Below are positions 46,361 to 55,649 of a stretch of DNA of 63,798 nt, piece after piece (the first letter of the stretch is position 1; the number at the start of each line of letters is the position of its first letter). Location of the stretch: contig JAAFIP010000014.1 in the NCBI GenBank assembly GCA_013297865.1, forward strand, positions 1-63,798. The letters run 5' to 3'. Source of the DNA: Polaromonas sp. (GTDB lineage: Bacteria; Pseudomonadota; Gammaproteobacteria; Burkholderiales; Burkholderiaceae_C). Position numbers and translations under genes: made by a program. Under the pieces are notes generated by a model. The model ran no database searches. It saw only the letters and a list, made by a program, of their open reading frames with translations, and was not told where the DNA came from.

Positions 46361-47464
46361 TTATCGGGGCTCGTCGCTGCGCTGGGACAGCTTGACCATA
46401 GCCACACACAGCGCAGCATAAGGCCACAGCCAGCCCAGCCACTGGGCCAGGCCGTTAAAGCGCACAAAGCGGCCCTGCTCCCAGTCCTGCAGGGTTTGCG
46501 CAAAATACGGTGTGCTGGGCACCAGATTGACCAGGCTGAGCATCCATACCAAGGCCACCAGCAGCAGCACCAGGCAGGCCCGCCGGCTCAGGCCCAGGCA
46601 CAGGATGCCCATCACCATGGCGCTGCCCAAGCCCGTGCGCACTGAGGGCGTGACCCAAGCCCAGGCGTATTCAGGCCCGTAGCTCAGCGTGGCCGACAGC
46701 CCGCTAGCCGCCACCGAGACCACGCACACCATGGCAAAAAACCCGGCACGCCGCGCCATCCCCTTAATCACCGCATAGCCGAGCAGGCTGGGGGCCAGCA
46801 CGCCCAGCGCCACGCAGACCAGCTCGCTCAGCGGCGCCATGGGCTGCAGTTCTAGCGAGCGCACTGGCAGCCATTGCAAAAATGGCGTGTTGGCCAAGGT
46901 GTTTTCCAGCACGGTTTCCAGGCGTTCAAACACCTGGCCCAGGCCCAGCGGCACGGCGGGCGGAAACAGCAAGGCCGCAGGCCAGGTGGACAGCAGCACC
47001 AGGCTGGCGCGGGCATCGCGGGTGAACCAGCGCTCCCGAAAACGGCTCCAGTGGTCGATCGCGCCTACCCGCTCGAGCACGGTGGCCAGCAGCGCACCAG
47101 CCAATGCGCCGCCGGTGTTGAGCAGCCAGTCTGACAGGGCCGGCACGCGCTGGGGAATGAAGGTCTGCAGCGATTCCATGGCCAGCGACAGCACGCTGGC
47201 CAGCAGCGTGGCCCACAGCATCGGCCAGGGCACCAAGGTGGTGCGCATCAGCGCCAGCACCACCAGAAAGCCCAGCGGCGCGTAGCCCAGAAAGTTGCCT
47301 ACCGTGTCAAAGCGGCTCCAGTAGCGTGGCCAGGGGGCGGTGAGAAATTCAAAGGCATTGAGGCCCTGGTCGCGCCATTCGGTGAAGGGGTAGAGGCTGG
47401 CATAGGCAATCAGCACCAGATGCAGAACCGCAAGAATAGTGGCGAGGCTGCGGTGCTGTTGCAT
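46361..47464 (-). CDS. VanZ-family membrane protein
   Basis: 367 residues with about nine membrane segments. The N-terminal part (YASLYPFTEW, DTVGNFLGYAPLGFLVV, ESLQTFIPQRVPALSDWLLN) is the VanZ-like domain; the C-terminal half is a hydrophobic extension of 200 residues, longer than plain VanZ. The role is unknown, and the teicoplanin-resistance name is historical. Followed by the ferredoxin gene. Confidence 0.85.
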   Translation of the reverse strand: MQQHRSLATILAVLHLVLIAYASLYPFTEWRDQGLNAFEFLTAPWPRYWSRFDTVGNFLGYAPLGFLVVLALMRTTLVPWPMLWATLLASVLSLAMESLQTFIPQRVPALSDWLLNTGGALAGALLATVLERVGAIDHWSRFRERWFTRDARASLVLLSTWPAALLFPPAVPLGLGQVFERLETVLENTLANTPFLQWLPVRSLELQPMAPLSELVCVALGVLAPSLLGYAVIKGMARRAGFFAMVCVVSVAASGLSATLSYGPEYAWAWVTPSVRTGLGSAMVMGILCLGLSRRACLVLLLVALVWMLSLVNLVPSTPYFAQTLQDWEQGRFVRFNGLAQWLGWLWPYAALCVAMVKLSQRSDEPR

Positions 47465-47473
47465 GGGCCTGAC

Positions 47474-47914
47474 TTAAAACGGCTTGACCACCACCAAAAT
47501 CACCGCCCCTGCCAGCAGCAGCACCGGCACTTCGTTGAACCAGCGGTACCACACATGGCTGCGGGTATTGGCGTCGCGCTCGAATTTGCGCAGCAGCACG
47601 CTGCAGCCATGGTGGTAGCCCACGGTCAGCACCACCAGCACCAGCTTGGCATGCATCCAGCCGTTGCCCGGCCCTTTGCCGATGCCATAGCCCAGCCACA
47701 GCCACAGGCCCAGCACCAGGGCCGGGATCGACAGCAGGCTGGTAAAGCGCAGCAGCTTGCGCGCCATCATCAGCAGACGCATGCGCTCGCCGGGGTGGGT
47801 GTTGCTCAGATCGGCCTGGACCTGGGCCAGATTGACAAAAATGCGTGGCAGATAAAACAGGCCGGCAAACCAGCTGGCAACAAAAATGATGTGAAAGGCT
47901 TTTACCCAGAGCAT
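47474..47914 (-). CDS. hemJ: HemJ protoporphyrinogen IX oxidase
   Basis: 146 residues from the ATG at 47914, giving MLWVKAFHIIFVASWFAGLF, the usual HemJ start. Four membrane segments. The conserved His are in KAFHIIF and GWMHAKLVLV. It oxidises protoporphyrinogen to protoporphyrin, the penultimate haem step. It is divergent from hemB, an early haem gene, which supports the call. Confidence 0.85.
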   Translation of the reverse strand: MLWVKAFHIIFVASWFAGLFYLPRIFVNLAQVQADLSNTHPGERMRLLMMARKLLRFTSLLSIPALVLGLWLWLGYGIGKGPGNGWMHAKLVLVVLTVGYHHGCSVLLRKFERDANTRSHVWYRWFNEVPVLLLAGAVILVVVKPF

Positions 47915-48064
47915 GGGCCAAGTGTACGCCACGGGCGCTGCGCCCCCAGGCTTAGCCTGCACCCGCACTTGCGTGCCCAACGCCTCAGCTTGGCACGCGG
48001 TTTGCTATTAGTTTTGGGTTGTATTGCGACCCCCGGCAGGGTTCGCAAGCGTACAAAAGTACAG

Positions 48065-48170
48065 GCAAAAAAAAGCCCCAGACACGTCTGGGGCGGGAAG
48101 CCTTTTTGCTGTCACACATTAAGGCACCCGCTCAGGGAGGAAAAGCGGGAAGCGGCGAACCGCTCAGATC
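48065..48170 (-). ncRNA. Candidate structured small RNA between hemJ and hemB
   Basis: On the minus strand four hairpins in a row: GAGCGG-TTCG-CCGCTT (48165-48150, UUCG tetraloop), CCCGCT with AGCGGG (48149-48127), GCCTT with AAGGC (48125-48100), and a strong terminator GCCCCAGA with TCTGGGGC (48094-48075) followed by eight T (48074-48067). No minus-strand gene ends here, and hemJ starts 150 bp further on. The RNA could be a stand-alone sRNA or a hemJ leader that ends early. Confidence 0.5.
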
Positions 48171-48269
48171 GTAATTTAACAAACGGGGTGGGGAAATTCA
48201 AGTATTCAAATTGTGATAAATCGCTATCAGATATAAGTATGTGCAATAGAGTCTCGCGTGCGACAGTAG

Positions 48270-49362
<1,093 letters not shown>

Positions 49363-49392
49363 GCTTTTTTGTAGTTAAAACTACCTCCCAAC

Positions 49393-50472
49393 GTGCCTAT
49401 TTTTCAGTTCAACCCACAGCAGACCCAGCTTTTGGATGCGCTGCCCGCCACGCTGCCCGAGCAGGGCTTTGTCTGGTGGGCCATCAGCCGCGCTGAGCTG
49501 GAAACCCAATGGCTGCAGGTGCATGGCCACCTGCAGCGCCTGACCGGCGCGCCACCCATGGAGCTGCACCAGCAGGACCTACTGTCTGCACAGCACCCCA
49601 GCCACTACGACTACACCAGCAACTACGACATGGTGATTTTCCGCCGCTTGGTGATCGGCAGCGGCCCGGCGGCGCCTGCGGCGGGCAGCCCAGCCCCCAG
49701 CAAAAAATCAGGCCCCGCCATTCTCAAGCATATTGCCACCGTGCCCGTAGGCTTTGTCCTTTATGACCGGCTGCTGCTGACCGTGCACAGCGAGCAGTGC
49801 GCCACGGCCGAAGACTTTGTGCGCCGGGTCGGCACTGATAGCCACGCGCGGCGCCCCAGCTCGCCAGCCGACCTGATGCTGCGCATGGTCAACGCCATGG
49901 TCGACAGCTTTCTGGAGCTGCGCAAAACGCTCAGTGTGCAGCTGGACCACTGGCAGACCGAGCTGCTCAGCCCGACCACGCGCTTTGTCAACTGGCGTGC
50001 ACTGCTGGCCGCGCGCAACGACCTGCATGCGCTGGAAGACCTGTGCGACGAACAGCACGACGCGATGCAGGAATGGCTGGACACGCTGCAGGAGCAGCCG
50101 CTGCAGAACACGCCCAAGGCGCGCAACGAACGCGACAACCTGGTGGCCCGCTCGCGCGATGTGATTGAGCATATCCAGCGCGTGGTGCACCATGTGCGGC
50201 GCATGGAGCAGTCGGCCGAGACGGCAGTGCAGATGCATTTCAGCGCGCAAAGCCACCGCGCCAACGACATCATGCGCACCCTCACTGCGCTCACTGCCAT
50301 CTTTTTGCCACTGAACCTGATCGCCGGCATTTTCGGCATGAACTTTGAGTTTCTGCCCATCATCCATAACCGCCAGGGCTTCTGGTGGGTGCTGGGCCTG
50401 ATGGCTCTGACGGCTACGACACTGGGACTGGTGTTCTGGCGCAAACGCTACTTGGCCCGCACGCGCGGGTAG
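49393..50472 (+). CDS. CorA-family divalent metal transporter
   Basis: 359 residues with a GTG start. A large cytoplasmic N-terminal domain, then two C-terminal membrane segments with the selectivity motif GMN in AGIFGMNFEFLP. It moves Mg2+, Co2+, Ni2+ or Zn2+ (ZntB-like) across the inner membrane. The C-terminal RKRYLARTRG merges into a tandem 30-bp repeat that begins at the stop. Confidence 0.88.
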   Translation: MPIFQFNPQQTQLLDALPATLPEQGFVWWAISRAELETQWLQVHGHLQRLTGAPPMELHQQDLLSAQHPSHYDYTSNYDMVIFRRLVIGSGPAAPAAGSPAPSKKSGPAILKHIATVPVGFVLYDRLLLTVHSEQCATAEDFVRRVGTDSHARRPSSPADLMLRMVNAMVDSFLELRKTLSVQLDHWQTELLSPTTRFVNWRALLAARNDLHALEDLCDEQHDAMQEWLDTLQEQPLQNTPKARNERDNLVARSRDVIEHIQRVVHHVRRMEQSAETAVQMHFSAQSHRANDIMRTLTALTAIFLPLNLIAGIFGMNFEFLPIIHNRQGFWWVLGLMALTATTLGLVFWRKRYLARTRG

Positions 50473-50575
50473 CGCGTGCCTTTTTCTCCTTCGCGCGGGT
50501 AGCGCGTGCCTTTTTCTCCTTCGCGCGGGTAGCGCGTGCCTTTTCTTCCTTCGCGCGGGTAGCGCGGCTAGCGCC
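50461..50575 (+). repeat. Tandem 30-bp repeat of terminator-like units
   Basis: Units start at 50461, 50491, 50521 and 50551 (the last partial). Each contains CGCGCGGGTAGCGCG, a small GC stem, followed by TGCC and T5. The first unit contains the stop of the CorA gene. It reads as three successive terminators on the plus strand. Confidence 0.85.
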
Positions 50576-50581
50576 GCGCCA

Positions 50582-51184
50582 TCACACTTTTCTGCACAGC
50601 GCCGCCGCCTGCTTACAGCTTAGGCGAAAGACCGCGCTGTCTTGGTGCGCCTGAGCCAGCAGCGAGCCGCCTTCAAGCAGCGCAGTGGCCGTCAATGCCA
50701 GGTCTCTGGCCGCCTGCGGGCTAAAGCCATCGGCCAGCAGACGGGTTTGCAGGGCCTCGGTCAGCTGGGTATAGGCCTGCAGCACGGCCTCGCCCAGCAG
50801 GGGCGAGGTCTTGCGCTCGGCGGCAAACGCGGTGAACAGCGCGCAAAATTCATAGTCTGTTTTCTCCATCACCTGCCCCAGCTGCTCGCCCACCTGCAGG
50901 ATCAGCGCCTCAGTGCTGCGGGCGCGGCTTTGTGTCAGCATCGACATCAATGCGCTGGTGATGTCCTCAATCACGCAGACCCCGATAGCTTCCTTGCCGC
51001 CAGGAAAATGGTGGTACATCGAGCCCTTGGGCGCATGCGCCAGCTCCAGCACCTCGTTGAGCCCCGTGGCATGGTAGCCGCGCTTGCGAAACAGACGCTG
51101 CGCCGCCGCCAGAATGCGGCTGCGCGTGTCTGGCGCAGGGCTTAGTGCGGGGCTTAAGGCGGAGCGGGAGTCGGTGGATGCCAT
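50582..51184 (-). CDS. TetR-family repressor
   Basis: 200 residues from the ATG at 51184. HTH at about 20-60 (RILAAAQRLFRKRGYHATGL, KGSMYHHFPGGKEAIG), with the ligand domain behind. Two Cys in the effector part (CVIED, FCALF) could sense electrophiles. Divergent from an alpha/beta hydrolase gene, with a perfect 14-bp inverted repeat between them as the evident operator. The operator core resembles NemR-type sites. Confidence 0.88.
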   Translation of the reverse strand: MASTDSRSALSPALSPAPDTRSRILAAAQRLFRKRGYHATGLNEVLELAHAPKGSMYHHFPGGKEAIGVCVIEDITSALMSMLTQSRARSTEALILQVGEQLGQVMEKTDYEFCALFTAFAAERKTSPLLGEAVLQAYTQLTEALQTRLLADGFSPQAARDLALTATALLEGGSLLAQAHQDSAVFRLSCKQAAALCRKV

Positions 51185-51201
51185 GGACTGGATCATAGCA
51201 A

Positions 51202-51235
51202 AGCACTAACTAGACAGACTGGTCTAGTTAGTGCT
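51202..51235. promoter_or_regulatory. TetR operator
   Basis: AGCACTAACTAGAC (51202-51215) and GTCTAGTTAGTGCT (51222-51235) are perfect inverted arms around 6 bp. The inner TAGAC...GTCTA core suits a TetR dimer. It is 18 bp from the repressor start and 12 bp from the hydrolase start, so it can shut off both. Confidence 0.85.
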
Positions 51236-51247
51236 ACACTGCCTGCC

Positions 51248-52138
51248 ATGTCTGCTACCGATACCCTCCAGCCGCTGTCCACACCCACCCACGCCATCAC
51301 GCTGACCACCCGTGATGATGTGCCTCTGGCGGCCAGCCATTTCGCGGCGCCCAGTGACCAGTTCATTGTGGTGGGCGGCGCCACAGCCGTGCCACGCGGC
51401 TTCTACAGGCGTTTTGCCGAGTTCGCCCAATCGCATGGCGTGAACGTGATCACCACCGACTACCGCGGCATTGGCGAGTCGCGCCGTGGCCCGCTCAGGG
51501 GCTTTGAGATGCAGTATGCCGACTGGTCGCGCTACGACCTGGCCGCTGCCGTAGCCTACGCCGCCCAGCGCGGCACCGTCTGGCTGGTGGGCCACAGCCT
51601 GGGCGGCCATGCGCTGGGCCAGCTGCCCAACCACAAGGCCGTGCAGGCAGCCTATTTTTGCGGCACCGGCGCAGGCTGGCACGGCTGGATGCCCCGCCCC
51701 GAGCGCTACCGTGCCTGGGCGCTATGGAATCTGGTCGGCCCGGTGACCACGCGGCTGTATGGCTACCATCCCATGAGCAAGCTGGGCATGGGCGAAGACC
51801 TGCCCATGGGCGTCTACCAGGACTGGAAGCGCTGGTGCGCCCTGCCGCATTACTTTTTTGACGACCCGCAGGCCCGTGCGATCACCGACGCATTTGCCCA
51901 GGTCCGCATCCCCATTGCGGCCATGGTCAGCACCGATGACCTGTGGGCGCCGCCATCGTCACGCGATGCGTTTTTCAAGGGCTACCGCAATGCAGCGCTG
52001 CAGGCGATAGACCGCAGCCCGGCCCAGCTGGGTGTGGCTCGCGTCGGGCATATGGGTTATTTTCGCCAGCAGGTAGGCCAGCAGCTATGGCCACAGATGC
52101 TGCAGTGGCTGGCCCAGCAGGGGCTGCGCCTGGCTTGA
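51248..52138 (+). CDS. Alpha/beta hydrolase (COG4757-like)
   Basis: 296 residues. TTDYRGIGESRRGPLRGF and the nucleophile elbow GHSLGGHALGQL; Asp in MVSTDDLWAPP and His in VGHMGYF complete a Ser-Asp-His triad. Probably an esterase or a hydrolase of a lipophilic compound under control of the neighbouring TetR repressor. Substrate unknown. Confidence 0.85.
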   Translation: MSATDTLQPLSTPTHAITLTTRDDVPLAASHFAAPSDQFIVVGGATAVPRGFYRRFAEFAQSHGVNVITTDYRGIGESRRGPLRGFEMQYADWSRYDLAAAVAYAAQRGTVWLVGHSLGGHALGQLPNHKAVQAAYFCGTGAGWHGWMPRPERYRAWALWNLVGPVTTRLYGYHPMSKLGMGEDLPMGVYQDWKRWCALPHYFFDDPQARAITDAFAQVRIPIAAMVSTDDLWAPPSSRDAFFKGYRNAALQAIDRSPAQLGVARVGHMGYFRQQVGQQLWPQMLQWLAQQGLRLA

Positions 52139-52188
52139 GTGCGCTGCGGGCGGCGCGTGTCCGCAGTCTGACTGCGTAAACCAGACGT

Positions 52189-52833
52189 TTATTTTTTAGG
52201 CGCGGGGCTGGCAGCACCTGCAGTGAGCAGCCACAGGGATTTAAGCCTGCCCAGCTCTTCATCAAAGCGCATGTTGATGCGTTTTTTCTCGGCCTCCTGG
52301 TCAAGGATGAAGCGCTTTTGCACGGCCGCGCTGTTGTCGTTGTCTTCGATCTGACGTTTAAGCGAAAACGGAATCTTGCTGGGGTCCTTTTTGTAGAACT
52401 CCAGTTCGGTGTCGATGGTTTTGCGCTGCTCGGAGAGCTCGCCAATGCGCTTGCTAGCGGCACGCATCACATCGTCCACCTGGGCCAAGGTGGCCACGCG
52501 CTCCTTGTCGTGGCTGGCGCGGTTAGGGTAGCGGGTCAGCAGGGCGCGGTCTTTGCGCTTTTCCTCATTCAGGCGCAGCCGCTCTTCGGTCTGGGCCTTT
52601 TGCTGTTCATCAAAGACGCGCTGCTCTTCGGCGGTCATCACCGGCTTGACGGTGCGCTTGATGGTGGCGTTGGTGTTGAGCTCTTTTTGCTCGCGGTCAT
52701 TGCACTCGGGGATCGGCCTGTCCGAGGTGATCTTGCGGCCTTTGGCGTCCACGCAGGCGTAGATCTGCGCCCACGCGGGCACAGCCACCAGCAAGGCGCT
52801 GGCGCATACGGCAACAGCAACGCGAGATTTCAT
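52189..52833 (-). CDS. DUF4124-domain secreted coiled-coil protein
   Basis: 214 residues from the ATG at 52833. Signal peptide to VPAWA, then the DUF4124 element IYACVDAKGRKITSDRPIPEC. The rest (about 60-190) is a long charged coiled coil rich in Glu, Lys and Arg. Periplasmic, function unknown. The second DUF4124 protein in the window after the one at 13155. Confidence 0.78.
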   Translation of the reverse strand: MKSRVAVAVCASALLVAVPAWAQIYACVDAKGRKITSDRPIPECNDREQKELNTNATIKRTVKPVMTAEEQRVFDEQQKAQTEERLRLNEEKRKDRALLTRYPNRASHDKERVATLAQVDDVMRAASKRIGELSEQRKTIDTELEFYKKDPSKIPFSLKRQIEDNDNSAAVQKRFILDQEAEKKRINMRFDEELGRLKSLWLLTAGAASPAPKK

Positions 52834-52914
52834 ACGGCTTTCCCTGTAGCAGGCATATGCCAAGCATAACGCGAACACAGCCCCTGCGGTAGACGTGGGG
52901 CCATGAATAGCACG

Positions 52915-53580
52915 CTAGGCCACGCCATAGCGCGCCCTGTAGGCCTGTACAGCCGCGCTGTGCTGGGCCATGCTGACACCACTGGCCTGCAGGTAGTGCA
53001 GCAGGTCGGTCAGCGTGGCAATCGCGCAGACCTGCAAGCCCAGCACATCAGTGACATATTGCACGGCGCTATGGGGCACGTCCTGGCCGTTTTCGGTGGC
53101 TTTTTCCTGCCGGTCCAGCGCAATGGCCACTGCATGGGGCGTAGCCCCTGCCGCCTGGATGATGGCAATCGACTCGCGCGCCGCGGTGCCCGCAGACATC
53201 ACATCGTCCACAATCAGCACCCGCCCACGCACTGGCGCGCCCACCAGGGTGCCGCCTTCGCCGTGGTCTTTGGCTTCCTTGCGGTTGTAGGCATAGGGCA
53301 CATTGCGGCCCAGGCGCGCCAGCTCGATGGCCACCGCTGCAGCCAGCGGAATGCCCTTGTAGGCCGGGCCAAACAGCATGTCAAACTGCACGCCACTGGC
53401 GATAATGCGCTGGGCATAGAACTGCGCCAGGCGGCCGAGCTTGGCACCGTCGTCAAACAGGCCGGCATTGAAAAAATAGGGCGACAATCTACCCGCTTTG
53501 GTTGTAAATTCACCAAAGCGCAGCACGCCCGATGCGACGGAAAATTGCACAAAATCGAGCGCGAGTTGGTTATCAGACAC
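52915..53580 (-). CDS. pyrE: Orotate phosphoribosyltransferase
   Basis: 221 residues from a GTG at 53580, giving a typical MSDNQLALDFVQF start (a GTG four codons earlier is possible). The PRPP-binding motif is VLIVDDVMSAGTA; the flexible loop AYNRKEAKDHGEGG is present. It makes OMP in pyrimidine synthesis. Divergent from xthA with less than 30 bp between starts. Confidence 0.94.
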   Translation of the reverse strand: MSDNQLALDFVQFSVASGVLRFGEFTTKAGRLSPYFFNAGLFDDGAKLGRLAQFYAQRIIASGVQFDMLFGPAYKGIPLAAAVAIELARLGRNVPYAYNRKEAKDHGEGGTLVGAPVRGRVLIVDDVMSAGTAARESIAIIQAAGATPHAVAIALDRQEKATENGQDVPHSAVQYVTDVLGLQVCAIATLTDLLHYLQASGVSMAQHSAAVQAYRARYGVA

Positions 53581-53609
53581 AGTAGATCCCACAGTTAAAG
53601 AGCCAAGCG

Positions 53610-54437
53610 ATGAAAAAATCTCTCTTCAAAATCACCAGCCTCAATTTCAATGGCATCCGCTCCGCGGCAACCAAGGGCATGCAGGCCTGGGCAGAAAAGT
53701 CTGCGCCTGATTGTATGTGCGTGCAGGAGATCAAGGCGCAGGCCAGCGACATGGAGGGCAAGTTTGAGCAGATTGCGGGCATGCAAGGCTATTTCCAGTT
53801 TGCCGAGAAAAAGGGCTACAGCGGCGTGGGCGTGTACTCGCGCCACGAGCCGAGCGCGGTGATCATTGGCTTTGACGGCGGCGAGTTTGACGCGGAGGGC
53901 CGCTATGTGGAGCTGCGCTTTGATACGCCGCAGCGCAAGTTCTCGGTGATCAGCAGCTATTTTCCCAGCGGCTCTTCGGGCGAGGACCGCCAGCTGGCGA
54001 AATACCGCTTTCTGGACAAAATCTACCCGCACCTGACGGCGCTGGCAAAAAAGCGCGAGTTCGTGCTGTGTGGCGACATCAACATTGCGCACAAGGAAGC
54101 AGACCTGAAGAACTACAAGAGCAATGTCAAAAACAGCGGCTTCCTGCCCGAGGAGCGGGCCTGGCTGAGCAAGCTGCTGGGCCAGGCAGAGGGCGCAAAA
54201 GCTGCTGCCGCGCGTTTGGTAGATGTTTACCGGGAGCTGCAGCCCAACACGACCGACGAGTGCTACACCTGGTGGAGCCAGCGGGGGCAGGCCTATGCAA
54301 AGAACGTGGGCTGGCGTCTGGACTATCACCTGGCCACACCGGCGATGGCGGCTTTGGCGCGGGAGGAAGAAATCTACAAAACCGAGAAGTTCTCAGACCA
54401 TGCGCCGATGACGATTGGCTATGAGATGAAGCTGTAA
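53610..54437 (+). CDS. xthA: Exodeoxyribonuclease III
   Basis: 275 residues. The exonuclease/endonuclease/phosphatase fold shows SLNFNGIRSA, the metal ligand Glu in CVQEIKAQ, the Asp/Asn pair in CGDINIAHKE, and RLDYHLA plus FSDHAPM at the end. It acts as AP endonuclease and 3'-5' exonuclease in base excision repair. A dispersed repeat follows the stop. Confidence 0.93.
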   Translation: MKKSLFKITSLNFNGIRSAATKGMQAWAEKSAPDCMCVQEIKAQASDMEGKFEQIAGMQGYFQFAEKKGYSGVGVYSRHEPSAVIIGFDGGEFDAEGRYVELRFDTPQRKFSVISSYFPSGSSGEDRQLAKYRFLDKIYPHLTALAKKREFVLCGDINIAHKEADLKNYKSNVKNSGFLPEERAWLSKLLGQAEGAKAAAARLVDVYRELQPNTTDECYTWWSQRGQAYAKNVGWRLDYHLATPAMAALAREEEIYKTEKFSDHAPMTIGYEMKL

Positions 54438-54443
54438 TTGCTC

Positions 54444-54490
54444 TTTATTTTATAGCTGCTCCCGCGGGTTTTTATTGGGCTTGAGGGCTA
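54444..54490 (+). repeat. Dispersed 40-bp repeat, copy K
   Basis: Forward copy shortly behind xthA, with GGGTTTTTATTG in place of the ATATTCTATTG centre. Confidence 0.8.
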
Positions 54491-54585
54491 TTTCCTTTTT
54501 AAAACCGCGCTTGGATGGTTTTTGCCGCTGCTTGCTGAGGGCATTGGTTAGATTACCGTTGATGACTTAGCTAGTGTCGCTACGG

Positions 54586-54809
54586 GCGACAAAGCGTATG
54601 CCAAACGCCCTCATACTGGAGTACCAGAAATCGGTCGTTCGGCACACGCTTTATCGCCTTCACACACGGTAGCGCACTACCGGTATTGAATACGAAGACA
54701 GTCCGGCGACTACCGATGGCGCGCTAGTATCTTTGCTGCATGGCTAGGTATTCATCAGCCGACCGATTTCTGGTACTCCAGTATGAGGGCGGATGATGAA
54801 TACCTAGCC
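54586..54809. repeat. Structured element: two hairpins whose loops are perfect 32-bp complements
   Basis: First hairpin: 54586-54603 pairs with 54641-54658 (two mismatches in 18), enclosing 54606-54637. Second hairpin: GGCTAGGTATTCATCA (54742-54757) pairs with TGATGAATACCTAGCC (54794-54809), enclosing 54760-54791. The two enclosed 32-bp segments are exact reverse complements of each other. The central part contains a further CGGTAG/CTACCG hairpin (54667-54682). Confidence 0.75.
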
Positions 54810-54879
54810 GTGCGTACCAAACTCACCCGTAGACGCACTGCACGTGACAACCCTCGCGTCAACAATAGCCCCCAACCCG

Positions 54880-55533
54880 TCAAACTTTCATCATATTCAA
54901 CTGCAAACGCTCACGCTCAATCACCTGCGCCACGGCAGGCAGGGCAGCGACTTTTTGCACATGGGCCCACGCCGCAGTGAACTGCGTGGGGTCGATGCCC
55001 GCAATACTGCCCCAACGCATCAGCGTCACGGTGTAGGCATCCAGTGGGCCTAGCGCTGCGCCTGCCAGGTAGGCATGGCCTTGCGCTACGGCGCGACTCA
55101 CCATCCCGTCAATATCTGCCAGCTGCTGCGCAAACAACTGCGTGTTGTAGGTCTTCAGCAGTGCCTGCGCTGCAGCATCATCGGTGAATTTTTGCGGCAT
55201 GAAAATATGCGTGAACGTGGGATGCACTGTGTTGTTCATCCATGCCAGCGTCTGCAGGGCACGGGCCTTGGCCAGGGGCTCGCTGGGCAGATAGCCCATG
55301 GCCGGAAACAGGTCGTTCAGATAGCTCACAATCGCCACAATCTGCGTTACTGTCTCGCCGCCATGCACCAGCACCGGCACCTGGCTGCGTGGGTTGATGG
55401 CTTTGTATTCCTCGCTGTACTGCTCGCCTTTGTGCAGCTTCACCATCGTCGGCTCAAAGGCCTGGCCGCTGGCTTGCAGCAATACATGCGGTACAAACGA
55501 ACACGCGCCGGGCGCAAAATACAGCTGGACCAT
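54880..55533 (-). CDS. Glutathione S-transferase
   Basis: 217 residues. Thioredoxin-fold N-terminus LYFAPGACSFVPHVLL with the bacterial beta-class Ser/Cys region, the glutathione-binding SQVPVLVHGG, then the helical C-terminal domain. Conjugates or reduces small electrophiles with glutathione; substrate unknown. Divergent from the ychJ-like gene. Confidence 0.88.
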   Translation of the reverse strand: MVQLYFAPGACSFVPHVLLQASGQAFEPTMVKLHKGEQYSEEYKAINPRSQVPVLVHGGETVTQIVAIVSYLNDLFPAMGYLPSEPLAKARALQTLAWMNNTVHPTFTHIFMPQKFTDDAAAQALLKTYNTQLFAQQLADIDGMVSRAVAQGHAYLAGAALGPLDAYTVTLMRWGSIAGIDPTQFTAAWAHVQKVAALPAVAQVIERERLQLNMMKV

Positions 55534-55617
55534 GTCACACTCCTGGGATAGTCAAAAGCCTATTTTAGTGAGCTTCCCACTGCCTTTCGAGAGCGTTTTT
55601 ATGCATGTTTTATGCCC

Positions 55618-55649
55618 CTGGCCCTTTAAAATATCGCGGGAGCAGCTAT
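55618..55649 (-). repeat. Dispersed 40-bp repeat, half copy L
   Basis: Reverse copy without the GGCTGGAGGCC end. It contains GGGAG followed 5 nt later by the ATG of the next gene, and so provides that gene's ribosome binding site and start codon. Confidence 0.8.

Larger units (their letters stand above)
54438..54879. other. 442-bp intergenic stretch with repeat and nested hairpins
   Basis: No gene is supported. It holds a dispersed repeat copy (54444-54490) and a 224-bp structured element (54586-54809), described separately. The remainder is unassigned. Confidence 0.7.

Noticed and set aside
50461-50575. CRISPR-like array (30-bp period)
   Set aside because: Units are directly adjacent with no spacers, and no cas gene is nearby; it is a tandem repeat.
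54541-54880. Integron attC site in the hairpin-rich stretch
   Set aside because: A GTTRRRY-like heptamer occurs at one side only, without a matching partner at the other end.
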